From Candidatus Leptofilum gracile (GTDB lineage: Bacteria > Chloroflexota > Anaerolineae > Promineifilales > Promineifilaceae): a stretch of DNA of 64,000 nucleotides. Below the pieces are notes generated by a model. The model was not told where the DNA came from and did no database searches. It was given only the letters and a program-made list of their open reading frames with translations. Shown one piece after another: positions 17,001 through 25,395 of this stretch. Each line of letters starts with the position of its first letter. Within the stretch, counting starts at the first letter, position 1. Location: contig JADJOJ010000007.1 in NCBI GenBank assembly GCA_016713825.1, positions 558,001-622,000 on the forward strand. The letters run 5' to 3'. The position numbers and the translations under genes were made by a program.

Positions 17001-18143
17001 ATGGCATTTACACCGCTCTACCAAAATGATCCCCGCTGGGAAAATAAGATTATGGGCAACGGCCGTACCGAAACCATCGGCAATTTGGGCTGCCTGGTCA
17101 CCAGCCTCACCATGATCGGCAACTATTTTGGCGGCAACGAGACGGTTGCCTCCTTCAACGACAAGATGAAGCAAAACAGCGGCTTCCAGGGGCCGTGGGT
17201 GCGTGCCTTTCGGCTCAATGCCGTCTTCCCCAACGTCAGCTACCAAAAGCGGATCGAGTGCGACAACCAGGACGCGCCGCTGGATGAGCTAGATGCCGCC
17301 CTGGCCGGTGGCTCGCTGGCCACCGTGCGGGTAGATTACTCACCCGCCCCGGGTATTCAAAGCCACTGGGTGGTGGTGCACAAAAAAGATGGGAATGATT
17401 ACCAGATGTGGGATCCGTATAACAGCCCAGAAAAGCCGCCCACGCTGGTAGGGCGCTTTGGCTTTGCGGGCAATGCCGCCCAAATCATCCAGGAGATGAT
17501 CTTTTTTGGCACGGGTGAACTGAAGGAAGCAGCAACTTCTGGCGGCAAACCGACCACCAGCAACAAACCAGCCCCGCAGCCGACAACGCCAGCAACGGCC
17601 GTTTCCCCCACCCCAGCATCCCCCAGCGACGACAGCGACAAACTCATCGTCGCGCCGACCGTCAACGGCCTCACGCTGCGCGATCAGCCCAAAATCTCTG
17701 GTTCCACCATCCTAAAATATTTGCCACAAAGCAGCAAGCTGGTGGTGCTGGATGATGCAACCAGGGCCAAAACCAAAGTAGGTTTGCGCAACAACTGGTT
17801 CCACGTGCGCGAGATCGAAGGCAAGGAAGGGTATGTGGCGGCGTGGTACGTTACGGCCGTTGCCGACCCCGCCCTGGGCAGCCACAAAACCAGTCAGGCC
17901 AACCAGCCCTCCAGCCCCAGCAAGCTGGTGGTCAAAACCAACGCTTCCAGCGTCTCGCTGCGCACCGAGCCTCGCGTCGCCAGCAGCACGCTCATCGCTT
18001 ACCTCAACTTTGGTACAGAACTATTGGTTATTGAAGGGGAGGATGCAGCCAGCAAAATTGGCCAACAAGGGCAATGGCTCAATGTGCAAACCGTCACCGG
18101 GCGCAAAGGGTACGTTGCCGCCTGGTTGGTGACCCAAGCGTAA
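17001..18143 (+). CDS. C39-like peptidase domain with two SH3 repeats
   Basis: 380 residues. The N-terminal 175 residues look like a papain-type C39-like (C39_2) domain: the putative catalytic Cys is in NLGCLVTSLTMIG near residue 30, the His in IQSHWVVVHKKDG and the Asp/Asn in YQMWDPYN. A Pro/Thr/Ser linker (about 180-215) leads to two bacterial SH3 domains (about 216-285 and 310-380), each beginning with a LTLRDQP- or VSLRTEP-like motif and ending with EGYVAAWYVT or KGYVAAWLVT. Such modules act on or bind peptidoglycan or peptides. No signal peptide is visible, which is odd for a wall-binding protein; a start further upstream is not supported. AGGAG lies 8 nt before the ATG. Confidence 0.82.
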   Translation: MAFTPLYQNDPRWENKIMGNGRTETIGNLGCLVTSLTMIGNYFGGNETVASFNDKMKQNSGFQGPWVRAFRLNAVFPNVSYQKRIECDNQDAPLDELDAALAGGSLATVRVDYSPAPGIQSHWVVVHKKDGNDYQMWDPYNSPEKPPTLVGRFGFAGNAAQIIQEMIFFGTGELKEAATSGGKPTTSNKPAPQPTTPATAVSPTPASPSDDSDKLIVAPTVNGLTLRDQPKISGSTILKYLPQSSKLVVLDDATRAKTKVGLRNNWFHVREIEGKEGYVAAWYVTAVADPALGSHKTSQANQPSSPSKLVVKTNASSVSLRTEPRVASSTLIAYLNFGTELLVIEGEDAASKIGQQGQWLNVQTVTGRKGYVAAWLVTQA

Positions 18144-18158
18144 ACATTACAAGGAGGC

Positions 18159-18199
18159 TGGAGATTGGGGATTAGAGACTAACCAATCTCCAATCTCTA
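18159..18199. repeat. Intergenic hairpin repeat, word GGAGATTGG
   Basis: GGAGATTGGGGATTAGAGA on the left pairs with CCAATCTCCAATCTCTA on the right. The same word family occurs at 39432-39484, 61939-61990 and 63047-63071. Confidence 0.75.
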
Positions 18200-18249
18200 G
18201 TATTGCGCCCTAAAAGTTCGCATCAGGTTATTGGTGACGGCGCAATACT
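18199..18249. terminator. First of two hairpins between convergent genes
   Basis: AGTATTGCGCC (18199-18209) is matched exactly by GGCGCAATACT (18239-18249). It lies between the ends of the peptidase gene (plus) and the methyltransferase gene (minus), where a bidirectional terminator is expected, though no long T run follows. Confidence 0.55.
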
Positions 18250-18252
18250 TAA

Positions 18253-18303
18253 ACAGTCCGGCAACTTGTCATAATAACATTTTATGGATTTCTGCCGGAC
18301 TGT
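18253..18303. terminator. Second hairpin between convergent genes
   Basis: ACAGTCCGGCA (18253-18263) is matched exactly by TGCCGGACTGT (18293-18303), ending 1 nt before the stop codon of the minus-strand gene. Stem length (11 bp) and loop length (29 nt) equal those of the hairpin at 18199-18249, although the sequences differ. Confidence 0.55.
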
Positions 18304-18304
18304 A

Positions 18305-20173
18305 CTAGTCTCCGCTCTCCCTTAAAACATCCATCACATTTGCCACCAAATCGTAGCGGCCAAACGCGGGCATAAAGTAGACGCCCTGGGTAAACGGCCG
18401 TAATTCCCCCAAAATTTCCTGGGCAATCAGCACCCCTTCTTGCTGCGGGTCTACCGCATCGGCCATGCGCTGGCGCATCGGTTCGGGGATAGAAATGCCG
18501 GGCACTTCATTGTGCAGGAATTCGGCATTACGGCCGTTGTACAGCGGCTTCACCCCCACCAGCAGCGGCAGCATCTTTTCTTCGTAGGTGGCCTCATATA
18601 AATCCACAAACTGCCTGGCCACCGCCGGATCAAACACCGGCTGCGTCAGGGCAAAATCGGCCCCGTTACGAATTTTCTTGCGCAGCAGCTTCATTTCCCG
18701 CTCGGGGTCAGCGGGCGTCAGATTCAGCGCACAGCCCACCATAAAGTTGGTGGGCTGGTCGATGGAGTTGCCCGCTTTGTCCAATCCACTGTTAAATTGC
18801 TGCTTAATCAGGTGGATTAAACCGGTTGGCACAATATCGTAACTGTCCATCGCTTCCGGGTAATCGCCAATTTTGGTGGGGTCGCCCATTGTGACAAACA
18901 GGTTGCGAATGCCCATCGCATACGCCGCCAGCAAATCTCCCTGAATGCGCAGCAGGTTGCGCCCCCGGGTAGGAAAGTGCAGCACCGTCTCTAGCCCCAC
19001 CATTTTTTGCACCAGCTGGGCCGCCGCCCAGGCGCTCATGCGCATGCGGGCGAGTGGGCTGTCGGCCATGTTTAGCAAGTTGGCCCCTGCCTCTTTGAGC
19101 ATGTGCGCCCCTTCGATGAGCCGTTGGGTGGCCACCCCTTTGGGGGGGCTCATTTCTACGGTGACGACGTAACGGCCGTTCTTCAAATTCTCGGCCAGCT
19201 GGGTTGGGGGATCAAGAACGGCCGTTGTCGTTTCTGCCCGGGTTACAATCTGGATTTCTGGCAAAGGGATGGTGGATGGAACAGGATGGTCCAGCGCCTG
19301 GCGCATGGCCGCAATGTGCGCCTCATCGGTGCCGCAGCAGCCGCCCACCAGCACCGCGCCCGCTTCCACCAGCGCCTGCGTGTATTGGCCAAAATAATCT
19401 GGCGTAGCCGGGTAAAGCATACGCCCGCGCTCCGTCTGTTCTGGCCAGCCGGCATTGGGCGCCGCCGCCAGCAGCTTGCCCGGGGCAATCTGGCGCATCA
19501 TCAGCAGCAGGCGCAGCACCTGGGCCGGGCCACCGCTGCAATTGACGCCAATCGCGTCTACATCCAGCGCAGCCAGCCGCTGGGCCACCACGCTGGGCGC
19601 ATGCCCCAGCAGGGTACGGTCGTCGCGGGTAAAGGTCATCTGGGCCACGATGGGCAACTCTGGGGCAAGCTCACGGGCCACGGAGACGGCCGTTTCCATC
19701 TCATACAAATCAGACATCGTTTCGAGCACCAGCAGATCGACACCTTCGGCCACCAGCGCCTCAATCTGCTCCCGAAAAGCATCGGCGGCTTCCGCCAGCG
19801 TAACCCGGCCCAGCGGAGCCAGGCGCACCCCCAGCGGCCCCACAGAGCCGGCCAGCCACACCTCGCGGAAGGCGCTGCCAATCACCCGCCGGGCAATATT
19901 CACCGCCGCTGCGTTGATTTGCTGCACCTGATTTTGCAGGCCGTACTCCGCCAGCTTGTACCGGTTGGCCCCAAAGCTGTTCGTCTCGATGATGTCCGAG
20001 CCTGCCTCGATGTAGGCCCGATGAATATCGGCCACCACGGCGGGCTGCGTCAGGTTAATGCCATCGAAGCTGGTATCCATGGGCACACCTCGGCTGTGCA
20101 GCAGCGTGCCCATTGCCCCATCAAACAAAAACGGCCGCTCGCGCAGCCGAGAAAGAAAGGTTTGTCTATCCAT
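18305..20173 (-). CDS. Bifunctional homocysteine S-methyltransferase/methylene-THF reductase
   Basis: 622 residues joining two enzymes of methionine synthesis, as in Bacillus YitJ. The N-terminal half (1-300) is a zinc homocysteine methyltransferase: LFDGAMGTLLHSRGV start, zinc ligands in GVNCSGGP and VGGCCGTDEAHI. The C-terminal half (about 335-622) is a methylenetetrahydrofolate reductase barrel (VTVEMSPPKG, FVTMGDPTKIGDYP, FALTQPVFDP, PLLVGVKPLYN). It would supply methyl-THF and/or methylate homocysteine in the cytoplasm. It is the promoter-distal gene of a minus-strand run, with a 14-bp hairpin before it. No SAM riboswitch is visible upstream. Confidence 0.93.
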   Translation of the reverse strand: MDRQTFLSRLRERPFLFDGAMGTLLHSRGVPMDTSFDGINLTQPAVVADIHRAYIEAGSDIIETNSFGANRYKLAEYGLQNQVQQINAAAVNIARRVIGSAFREVWLAGSVGPLGVRLAPLGRVTLAEAADAFREQIEALVAEGVDLLVLETMSDLYEMETAVSVARELAPELPIVAQMTFTRDDRTLLGHAPSVVAQRLAALDVDAIGVNCSGGPAQVLRLLLMMRQIAPGKLLAAAPNAGWPEQTERGRMLYPATPDYFGQYTQALVEAGAVLVGGCCGTDEAHIAAMRQALDHPVPSTIPLPEIQIVTRAETTTAVLDPPTQLAENLKNGRYVVTVEMSPPKGVATQRLIEGAHMLKEAGANLLNMADSPLARMRMSAWAAAQLVQKMVGLETVLHFPTRGRNLLRIQGDLLAAYAMGIRNLFVTMGDPTKIGDYPEAMDSYDIVPTGLIHLIKQQFNSGLDKAGNSIDQPTNFMVGCALNLTPADPEREMKLLRKKIRNGADFALTQPVFDPAVARQFVDLYEATYEEKMLPLLVGVKPLYNGRNAEFLHNEVPGISIPEPMRQRMADAVDPQQEGVLIAQEILGELRPFTQGVYFMPAFGRYDLVANVMDVLRESGD

Positions 20174-20189
20174 ACTTTTTTATGAAAAA

Positions 20190-20220
20190 GAAGTTCAACT
20201 TTTGTGAAAAGTTGAACTTC
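20190..20220 (-). terminator. Perfect 14-bp hairpin GAAGTTCAACTTTT
   Basis: GAAGTTCAACTTTT and AAAAGTTGAACTTC are separated by GTG only. It lies between the LCP gene and the methyltransferase gene, both on minus, and probably terminates the former. A near copy occurs at 42229-42259 after lgt's upstream neighbour, so it is also a repeated element. Confidence 0.75.
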
Positions 20221-20226
20221 TCATGT

Positions 20227-21294
20227 TTACTCACTATAAAACAGCTCTTGAATAAGAACGGCCGCTTTTTGGTTATCCAAAATTAGCACCGCCGCCCCCG
20301 CTTCGGTACGGTAGCTAGAAACGTAGTCGTAATCCAGCACATCGTTGCGAATATCTTCAGAATTGATGCTGTTGGCTGCGGTTGCCAGGCGAATCATCTG
20401 CTCCAGGCTTAAATCGGTGCGGATGCCATTTTCCACCTGCTGGTAAAGCGTGCCTGCCTGGGCAATCATCCCCGTAAAGCCCAACGCCGCCACCCGCTGC
20501 TTGATCGCCAAAATCACCTGCTGCTGCCGCGCCGCCCGGCCAAAGTCGTTGTCCTGATGGCGGGTGCGGGCATATTTCAGGGCGGTTACCCCGTCGAAAT
20601 GATTTTGGCCCGCCGGAATATACAGCGGATCAAAACCGTAGTTCATGTCGGGATAAGTTGGGTCGTTGATGGCCACCGGCAAGTACACATCAATCCCACC
20701 CAGGGCATTGATGCCGTTGATGACGGCGCTAAAATCGACCAAAATATAATGATGAATCGGTACGCCCAGGTTGTACTCAACCGTTTGCATCGAAAGCGCC
20801 GCCCCACCTACCGGGTTATCGCCAGCAGAACCGTACACAAATGCGGTGTTGATGCGGTCCCGCCCATGCCCCGGAATGAGCACATACAAATCACGTGGAA
20901 TCGACAAAATAGAGGCTGAGTCCGTTTTGGGATCGAGCGACAGAACCATGATGGAATCGGTGCGAGAAATAAACGCCTCGCCAGGGCGTCGGTCGATGCC
21001 CATAAGCAAAATGTTGATGCGCTCATCGCCTTCCCACGGTTCGCTGGTGGGGATGAGTGTGGGGGTTGGTTGGCCGGGCAACAGGGTGGGCACATCAGAT
21101 GGCCCCGTCTGCTCCAACGACAAATCAACGCCAGCCACGGCTGCGGCCGCCGATTCCAGCGGGTTCAACGGCCGATTAAGCATCACCTGAAAGGTGAAGT
21201 AGGCAAATACCACCACGGCAATGCCAGAAAACACAAAGGCGATAGAGATTAAATAAGTGAGCCAGCCAGGTAAAACGGGTTGTGAGCTTCGCAA
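20227..21294 (-). CDS. LytR-CpsA-Psr family cell-envelope protein
   Basis: 355 residues with one N-terminal membrane segment (about 10-35), a Pro/Thr linker and an extracytoplasmic LCP domain (about 90-275). LCP enzymes attach undecaprenyl-linked glycopolymers to the cell wall. Family motifs are INILLMGIDRR, ISRTDSIMVLSLDP, ILSIPRDLYVLIPG, RINTAFVYG, GGIDVYLP, LKYARTRHQDNDFGRAARQQ. The start is TTG 21294, chosen because TAGGAG lies 7 nt upstream; no ATG is better placed. The C-terminal 60 residues (after FTGMIAQAGTLYQ) fit the usual LCP tail. Confidence 0.92.
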   Translation of the reverse strand: MRSSQPVLPGWLTYLISIAFVFSGIAVVVFAYFTFQVMLNRPLNPLESAAAAVAGVDLSLEQTGPSDVPTLLPGQPTPTLIPTSEPWEGDERINILLMGIDRRPGEAFISRTDSIMVLSLDPKTDSASILSIPRDLYVLIPGHGRDRINTAFVYGSAGDNPVGGAALSMQTVEYNLGVPIHHYILVDFSAVINGINALGGIDVYLPVAINDPTYPDMNYGFDPLYIPAGQNHFDGVTALKYARTRHQDNDFGRAARQQQVILAIKQRVAALGFTGMIAQAGTLYQQVENGIRTDLSLEQMIRLATAANSINSEDIRNDVLDYDYVSSYRTEAGAAVLILDNQKAAVLIQELFYSE

Positions 21295-21448
21295 TACAAA
21301 CTCCTATACAAAATGTAATCAAAAACAGGATGCATTATACACGGAAACGGCCGTCTGACAGGATGCAAAAATGGTGATTTCCCTACGCAATTCCTTGGGT
21401 AACCCCACACGGGTAGGTTAATTTTTCAGGAAATCTTGAGAAATCGCA

Positions 21449-21476
21449 TTGACTTACGGCCGTTTTACGGTAGATT
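21449..21476 (+). promoter_or_regulatory. Candidate moaA promoter
   Basis: TTGACT (21449-21454) and TAGATT (21471-21476) are 16 bp apart and 37 nt before moaA. An octamer copy lies in the spacer. I looked for a Moco riboswitch in 21295-21512 and could not recognise one. Confidence 0.5.
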
Positions 21477-21512
21477 TGCCTTTGACCTGAAGCAACAACT
21501 GAGAGTAAACAA

Positions 21513-22538
21513 ATGAATCCTATAACACCCAAAATCGTAGATAAATTCGGCCGTCCCATCCGTGACCTGCGCATCTCGGTCATCGACAAATGCAACTTCC
21601 GCTGCCCCTACTGCATGCCTGCAGAAATTTTCGGCGCAGATTACAACTTTCTCAACAAAGATGAACTGCTCAGCGATGATGAAATTGTGCGGCTGGCTGC
21701 GCTGTTTGCCCAACTGGGCGTCACCAAGTTCCGCCTGACGGGCGGCGAACCACTCATTCGCCCCAACCTGCCCGCGCTCATCGCCCGGCTGGCGCAGGTG
21801 CCCGGCATCGAAGATTTGGCGCTGACGACCAACGCCTATTACCTGCCCAAGCAAGCTCAGGCGCTCAAGGATGCCGGACTGCATCGGCTCACCATCAGCC
21901 TGGATTCGTTGGACAATGAGGTGTTTCAGGTTTTAAACGGCCGTCGCGCCACCGTCGAGCGCGTACTAGAAGGCTTGGCGGCGGCCGAAGCGGCTGGCTT
22001 CAAAAGAATCAAAATCAACTGCGTCGTCAAAAAAGGGGTCAACGATCACACCGTGGTAGATTTGGCCCGCCACTTCAAGGGCAGCGGCCACATCGTACGC
22101 TACATCGAGTATATGGACGTGGGCAATCTCAACGGCTGGAAGCTAGATGATGTGGTGACGGCCGATGAAATCTTAGCCAAAATTGATGCCGCAATGCCCA
22201 TCCAGCCCGTGCCACCCAACTACCCCGGCGAGGTAGCTAACCGTTACCGCTATCTGGACGGTACCGGTGAAATTGGCATCATCGCCTCCGTCACCAAGCC
22301 GTTTTGCGGCGACTGCACCCGCGCCCGCCTCTCCAGCGCTGGCGAATATTACACCTGCCTCTTTGCCCACAACGGCACCGATCTACGCGCCCCCTTACGC
22401 GACGGAGCCAGCGACGAAGAAATGCTCGACCGCATCGGTGGCGTTTGGCAGCGCCGCACCGACCGCTACTCAGAGCTGCGCACCTCTTTCACCCGCCTCC
22501 CCCACAAAGGTGCAGAAATGTATCGCCTGGGCGGTTAA
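21513..22538 (+). CDS. moaA: GTP 3',8-cyclase, molybdenum cofactor biosynthesis
   Basis: Radical-SAM enzyme that makes the first pterin intermediate of molybdenum cofactor from GTP. The N-terminal 4Fe-4S site is CNFRCPYC (Cys27, Cys31, Cys34), and the C-terminal cluster uses Cys265, Cys268 and Cys282 in PFCGDCTRARLSSAGEYYTC. LTGGEPLIRP is the radical-SAM GGE motif. The protein ends in Gly-Gly, as MoaA should for activity. 341 residues is normal. No other moa/moe gene is in the window. The stop codon overlaps the stop of the convergent gene by 4 nt. Confidence 0.96.
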   Translation: MNPITPKIVDKFGRPIRDLRISVIDKCNFRCPYCMPAEIFGADYNFLNKDELLSDDEIVRLAALFAQLGVTKFRLTGGEPLIRPNLPALIARLAQVPGIEDLALTTNAYYLPKQAQALKDAGLHRLTISLDSLDNEVFQVLNGRRATVERVLEGLAAAEAAGFKRIKINCVVKKGVNDHTVVDLARHFKGSGHIVRYIEYMDVGNLNGWKLDDVVTADEILAKIDAAMPIQPVPPNYPGEVANRYRYLDGTGEIGIIASVTKPFCGDCTRARLSSAGEYYTCLFAHNGTDLRAPLRDGASDEEMLDRIGGVWQRRTDRYSELRTSFTRLPHKGAEMYRLGG

Positions 22539-22900
22539 ATTGGCGCACCAAAAGTCATGCGATGGCCATCAATAGTTTGCAGGGCAAATTCGCGCATGCC
22601 CCACGGCTCGCTGCGCGGCTTTTTGAGGATGCGGGCACCGTTGGTCGCTACCTGAGCATAATACTCGTCAATCTCGTCCATCCGCACGTAGGCAAAATAT
22701 GAATGGTCGCCCAGCTCCCTGGCTGGCGTGGCATCGGCGCAGTGGCCAGCCATAATCTCGCAGCTATCTTTCTGAAAGATGCGCCAACCGTCGTCGCCAA
22801 TTTCCCGCACGGTGAAGCCCAACACATCACGATAGTAAACGGCCGTTGCCATTAAATCATTCACCGCAATCACAAACATGGTACTGGTAATCTCGCTCAT
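22535..22900 (-). CDS. Glyoxalase/VOC-superfamily small protein
   Basis: 121-residue single VOC module. The N-terminal strand MFVIAVNDLMATAVYYRDVL and the sequence LGFTVREIGDDGWRIF match one beta-alpha-beta-beta-beta unit, and WGMREFALQTIDGHRMTFG is the second. It may bind metal or act as a resistance or dioxygenase-like protein, but the ligand residues are not clear. I chose ATG 22900: AGAGGA lies 5 nt before it, whereas the ATG at 22903 is too close. A long upstream extension in the same frame crosses a repeat and is unlikely. It is convergent with moaA and the stop codons overlap. Confidence 0.8.
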   Translation of the reverse strand: MSEITSTMFVIAVNDLMATAVYYRDVLGFTVREIGDDGWRIFQKDSCEIMAGHCADATPARELGDHSYFAYVRMDEIDEYYAQVATNGARILKKPRSEPWGMREFALQTIDGHRMTFGAPI

Positions 22901-22922
22901 CATATTCCTCTGAAAATAATTT

Positions 22923-22983
22923 AACCGCAGAGAACGCGGAGGACGCAGAGAAAAAATCTGTGTCATCTGTGCAATCTGTGGAT
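22923..22983. repeat. Intergenic repeat, CCGCAGAGAACGCGGAGGAC family
   Basis: Same family as 11900-11965 on its left side (CCGCAGAGAACGCGGAGGAC), while the right side is CTGTGTCATCTGTGCAATCT, resembling the CTCTGTG family. It fills the gap between the VOC and glycosyltransferase genes. Confidence 0.7.
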
Positions 22984-23945
22984 CACTCTTCGTCCGGGAA
23001 GCCCCACTTTTTGTCTACCAGGTACAACGGCCGTCCCTTCACCTCGTCGTAAATCCGGCCCAAATATTCACCGATGATGCCCAGGCTGATCAGCTGCACC
23101 CCACCCAAAAACAGCACCGATACCAGCGTGGTAGCCTGGCCCAACAGCGGGCTTTCTGGGCCAAACAGACGCACCAAAATGACCGTCAAAATTGCCAGGC
23201 CGCTGATGATGGCAATGATGAAGCCAAGATAGGTGGCCAGCTGCAGCGGCAGGTAAGAAAAGCTGGTAATCGCATCCAAGGCAAAGGGCAACATCTGGCG
23301 CACGCCGCCAAATTTAGATTCCCCAGCAAAGCGGCTGGCCCGTTCGTACTCCACGCCGGTTTGCTTGAAGCCTACCCAGGGCACCATGCCGCGCAAAAAG
23401 CGGTTTCGCTCTGGCATGTTGTTAATCGCCTGCACCACCCGCCGATCCATCAGCCGAAAATCGCCCGTGTCCAGCGGAATATCAATGCTGGTAATGCGGT
23501 GGATGAGCCGGTAAAACAGCTTGGCCGTGAACAGCTTGAACCAGGTTTCCCCCTGGCGGCTCACGCGAACGCCGTACACCACTTCGTACCCTTCGCGCCA
23601 TTTGGCAATCATCTCCGGGAAAACTTCCGGCGGGTCCTGCAAATCCGCATCGGTGAGGATGACGGCATCCCCCTGGGCATGGTTTAGCCCGGCGGTGACG
23701 GCCACCTGAAAGCCAAAATTGCGCGAAAAGCTGATCCCCTTCACGCGAGGGTCTTTTTGGTGCAGTTCGGCAATGACTTCGGCCGAGCGATCCCGGCTGC
23801 CGTCATTGACCAGCACCAGTTCCCACGGCTCATTAAGCTTGTCCATCACCCCGCTCACGCGGCGGTGCAGCTCTGCAAGCACGGCCTCTTCGTTGTAAAC
23901 CGGGGCGACAATGGAGATGGTTGGTTTTGTTTGGTTCATATTCAT
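22983..23945 (-). CDS. Family 2 glycosyltransferase with two C-terminal membrane segments
   Basis: 320 residues, DPM1/GtrB-like. The GT-A domain begins ISIVAPVYNEEAV and carries NDGSRD, TDADLQDPPE (DXD metal site), TGDFRLMDRRV and FAGESKFGG. Two membrane segments near 235-258 and 270-293 follow, as in polyprenyl-phosphate glucosyltransferases. It likely moves a sugar from a nucleotide donor to a lipid carrier at the inner membrane for surface glycan modification. Which sugar is unknown. ATG 23945 is used; a second ATG two codons in is equally possible. The next upstream gene on this strand is threonine synthase, separated by a hairpin repeat. Confidence 0.92.
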   Translation of the reverse strand: MNMNQTKPTISIVAPVYNEEAVLAELHRRVSGVMDKLNEPWELVLVNDGSRDRSAEVIAELHQKDPRVKGISFSRNFGFQVAVTAGLNHAQGDAVILTDADLQDPPEVFPEMIAKWREGYEVVYGVRVSRQGETWFKLFTAKLFYRLIHRITSIDIPLDTGDFRLMDRRVVQAINNMPERNRFLRGMVPWVGFKQTGVEYERASRFAGESKFGGVRQMLPFALDAITSFSYLPLQLATYLGFIIAIISGLAILTVILVRLFGPESPLLGQATTLVSVLFLGGVQLISLGIIGEYLGRIYDEVKGRPLYLVDKKWGFPDEE

Positions 23946-23964
23946 TACTTGAATTTAGGGAGAG

Positions 23965-24035
23965 GAGTGAAAAGTGATGAGTGAAAAGTAAAAAGTATGC
24001 TCCACTTTTCACGTATCACTTTTTACTTTTCACTT
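23965..24035. repeat. Intergenic hairpin repeat, word AAAAGTGA
   Basis: The left arm GGAGTGAAAAGTGATGAGTG then AAAAGTAAAAAGT pairs with the right arm CACTTTTCACGTATCACTTT then TTACTTTTCACTTCC. A second family member is at 28489-28545. Confidence 0.8.
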
Positions 24036-24036
24036 C

Positions 24037-25299
24037 CTACGCCAACGTCTTGTTAAAAACACGCTCTACGGCCGTAATATCCGCCGGCACAGTCACTGCC
24101 TGGCCAACTGATTTCATGGCCGACTGCACATCCTTGAGCCCGTTGCCAGTGAGGATGAGCGCCACGCGCGCGTCTGGGCCAATCAGGCCAGTTTGGGCGG
24201 CTTTCAGGAAACCGGCGTAGGTTGCCGCTGAAGCTGGCTCGGCAAAAACACCGCTGCCCTGGGCCAGGGTGGGAATGGCGGCCAAAATTTGCGCGTCGGT
24301 GACGGTAATGAATGCGCCGCTGGTTTGGCGAACGGCCGTTACCGCCTTAATTCGATCCCGTGGTAAACCCGCGCTAATGCTGTCTGCCACCGTATTGGCC
24401 GCGATGGGCGGCTTGGTCAGCACGTCTTCATCGTTGGCCCAGGCATCGTGCAAATAGGCCGAACCCGCCGCCTGCACGCCTACAATTTTGGGCATCTGCG
24501 CCAGGTAGCCCGCCGCCACCAAATCGCGCACCCCCTTGTAAACACCGCTGATGATGCAACCATCCCCCACCGAAACAAACAGATGGGTGATGGGGGACGC
24601 AACGGCCGTTCTCTGCTGCCTAAGTTGCGCGTACAGCTCAAAAGTAACGGTTTTCTTGCCCTCGGCCATGTACGGATTGTAACCCGTGTTGCGGCAGTAC
24701 CAGCCAAACTTCTCGGTCGCCGCCAGGCAAAGGTCGAAGGCGTCGTCGTAGGTGCCTTCCACCAGCAGCACCGTGGCGCCATAGACGAGAAGCTGGGCAA
24801 TTTTGGCCGCCGGGGCCGATTTGGGCACAAAGATGACCGTTTTCTGGCCCACGCTGGCGGCCAGGCCAGCCAGGGCGGCAGCGGCATTGCCGGTGCTGGC
24901 GGTGGTCACAATCTCTGCCCCCAACTCCTGCGCCTTCATGATGGCCACGGCGCTGGCCCGGTCTTTGAGAGAGGCGGTGGGATTACGGCCGTCATCCTTC
25001 AACCACAATTCGGCCACGCCAGCCGCCTGGGCCAGATGAGGCGCTTCTTGCAGGGGCGTGCCGCCTACCACCAGCGGCGGCGCGGGCACATGCTCGGCAA
25101 CTGGCAAAAACGGCCGATAGCCAAACATCCCCCCACTGGCAGCAGGCAGATGCTCGCCAATCTCGGCGCGGATAGCCGCATAATCGTATTCCACATCCAA
25201 AATACCCTCGTTGCCGTGGTCGGGGCAAACGTAGAGCAGTTCATCTGGTTGGTAAACCTTGCCGCAAATGACGCAGCGCAGTCCGGTGACATGTTTCAT
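24037..25299 (-). CDS. thrC: Threonine synthase
   Basis: PLP enzyme that converts O-phosphohomoserine to threonine. 420 residues. An N-terminal zinc-ribbon-like segment (LRCVICGKVY, YVCPDHG) precedes the fold-type II domain. The PLP lysine is in PTASLKDRAS, the phosphate-binding loop is TTASTGNAAAALAG, and the C-terminal motif is ALILTGNGLKD. This length and the N-terminal ribbon fit the shorter plant/actinobacterial-type enzyme. ATG 25299 is preceded by AAGGACCC. It is flanked on both sides by hairpin repeats, so it is probably a single-gene unit. Confidence 0.93.
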   Translation of the reverse strand: MKHVTGLRCVICGKVYQPDELLYVCPDHGNEGILDVEYDYAAIRAEIGEHLPAASGGMFGYRPFLPVAEHVPAPPLVVGGTPLQEAPHLAQAAGVAELWLKDDGRNPTASLKDRASAVAIMKAQELGAEIVTTASTGNAAAALAGLAASVGQKTVIFVPKSAPAAKIAQLLVYGATVLLVEGTYDDAFDLCLAATEKFGWYCRNTGYNPYMAEGKKTVTFELYAQLRQQRTAVASPITHLFVSVGDGCIISGVYKGVRDLVAAGYLAQMPKIVGVQAAGSAYLHDAWANDEDVLTKPPIAANTVADSISAGLPRDRIKAVTAVRQTSGAFITVTDAQILAAIPTLAQGSGVFAEPASAATYAGFLKAAQTGLIGPDARVALILTGNGLKDVQSAMKSVGQAVTVPADITAVERVFNKTLA

Positions 25300-25316
25300 A
25301 GGGGGTCCTTCCTGAT

Positions 25317-25391
25317 TGGTAATTAAGTAATTCGGTAATTGGTAATTGAGTAATTAGGCAACTGGTTCAATTACCCAATTACTCAATTACT
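25317..25391. repeat. Intergenic hairpin repeat, word GTAATT
   Basis: Left: GGTAATTAAGTAATTCGGTA; right: TTCAATTACCCAATTACTCA, pairing to a long AT-rich hairpin. Same family as 10228-10304. It lies between the nuclease-like gene and threonine synthase, both on minus. Confidence 0.8.
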
Positions 25392-25395
25392 TCCT

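Noticed and set aside
21295..21512. Molybdenum-cofactor riboswitch before moaA
   Set aside because: I could not find the expected conserved hairpins; only a promoter-like pair is visible.
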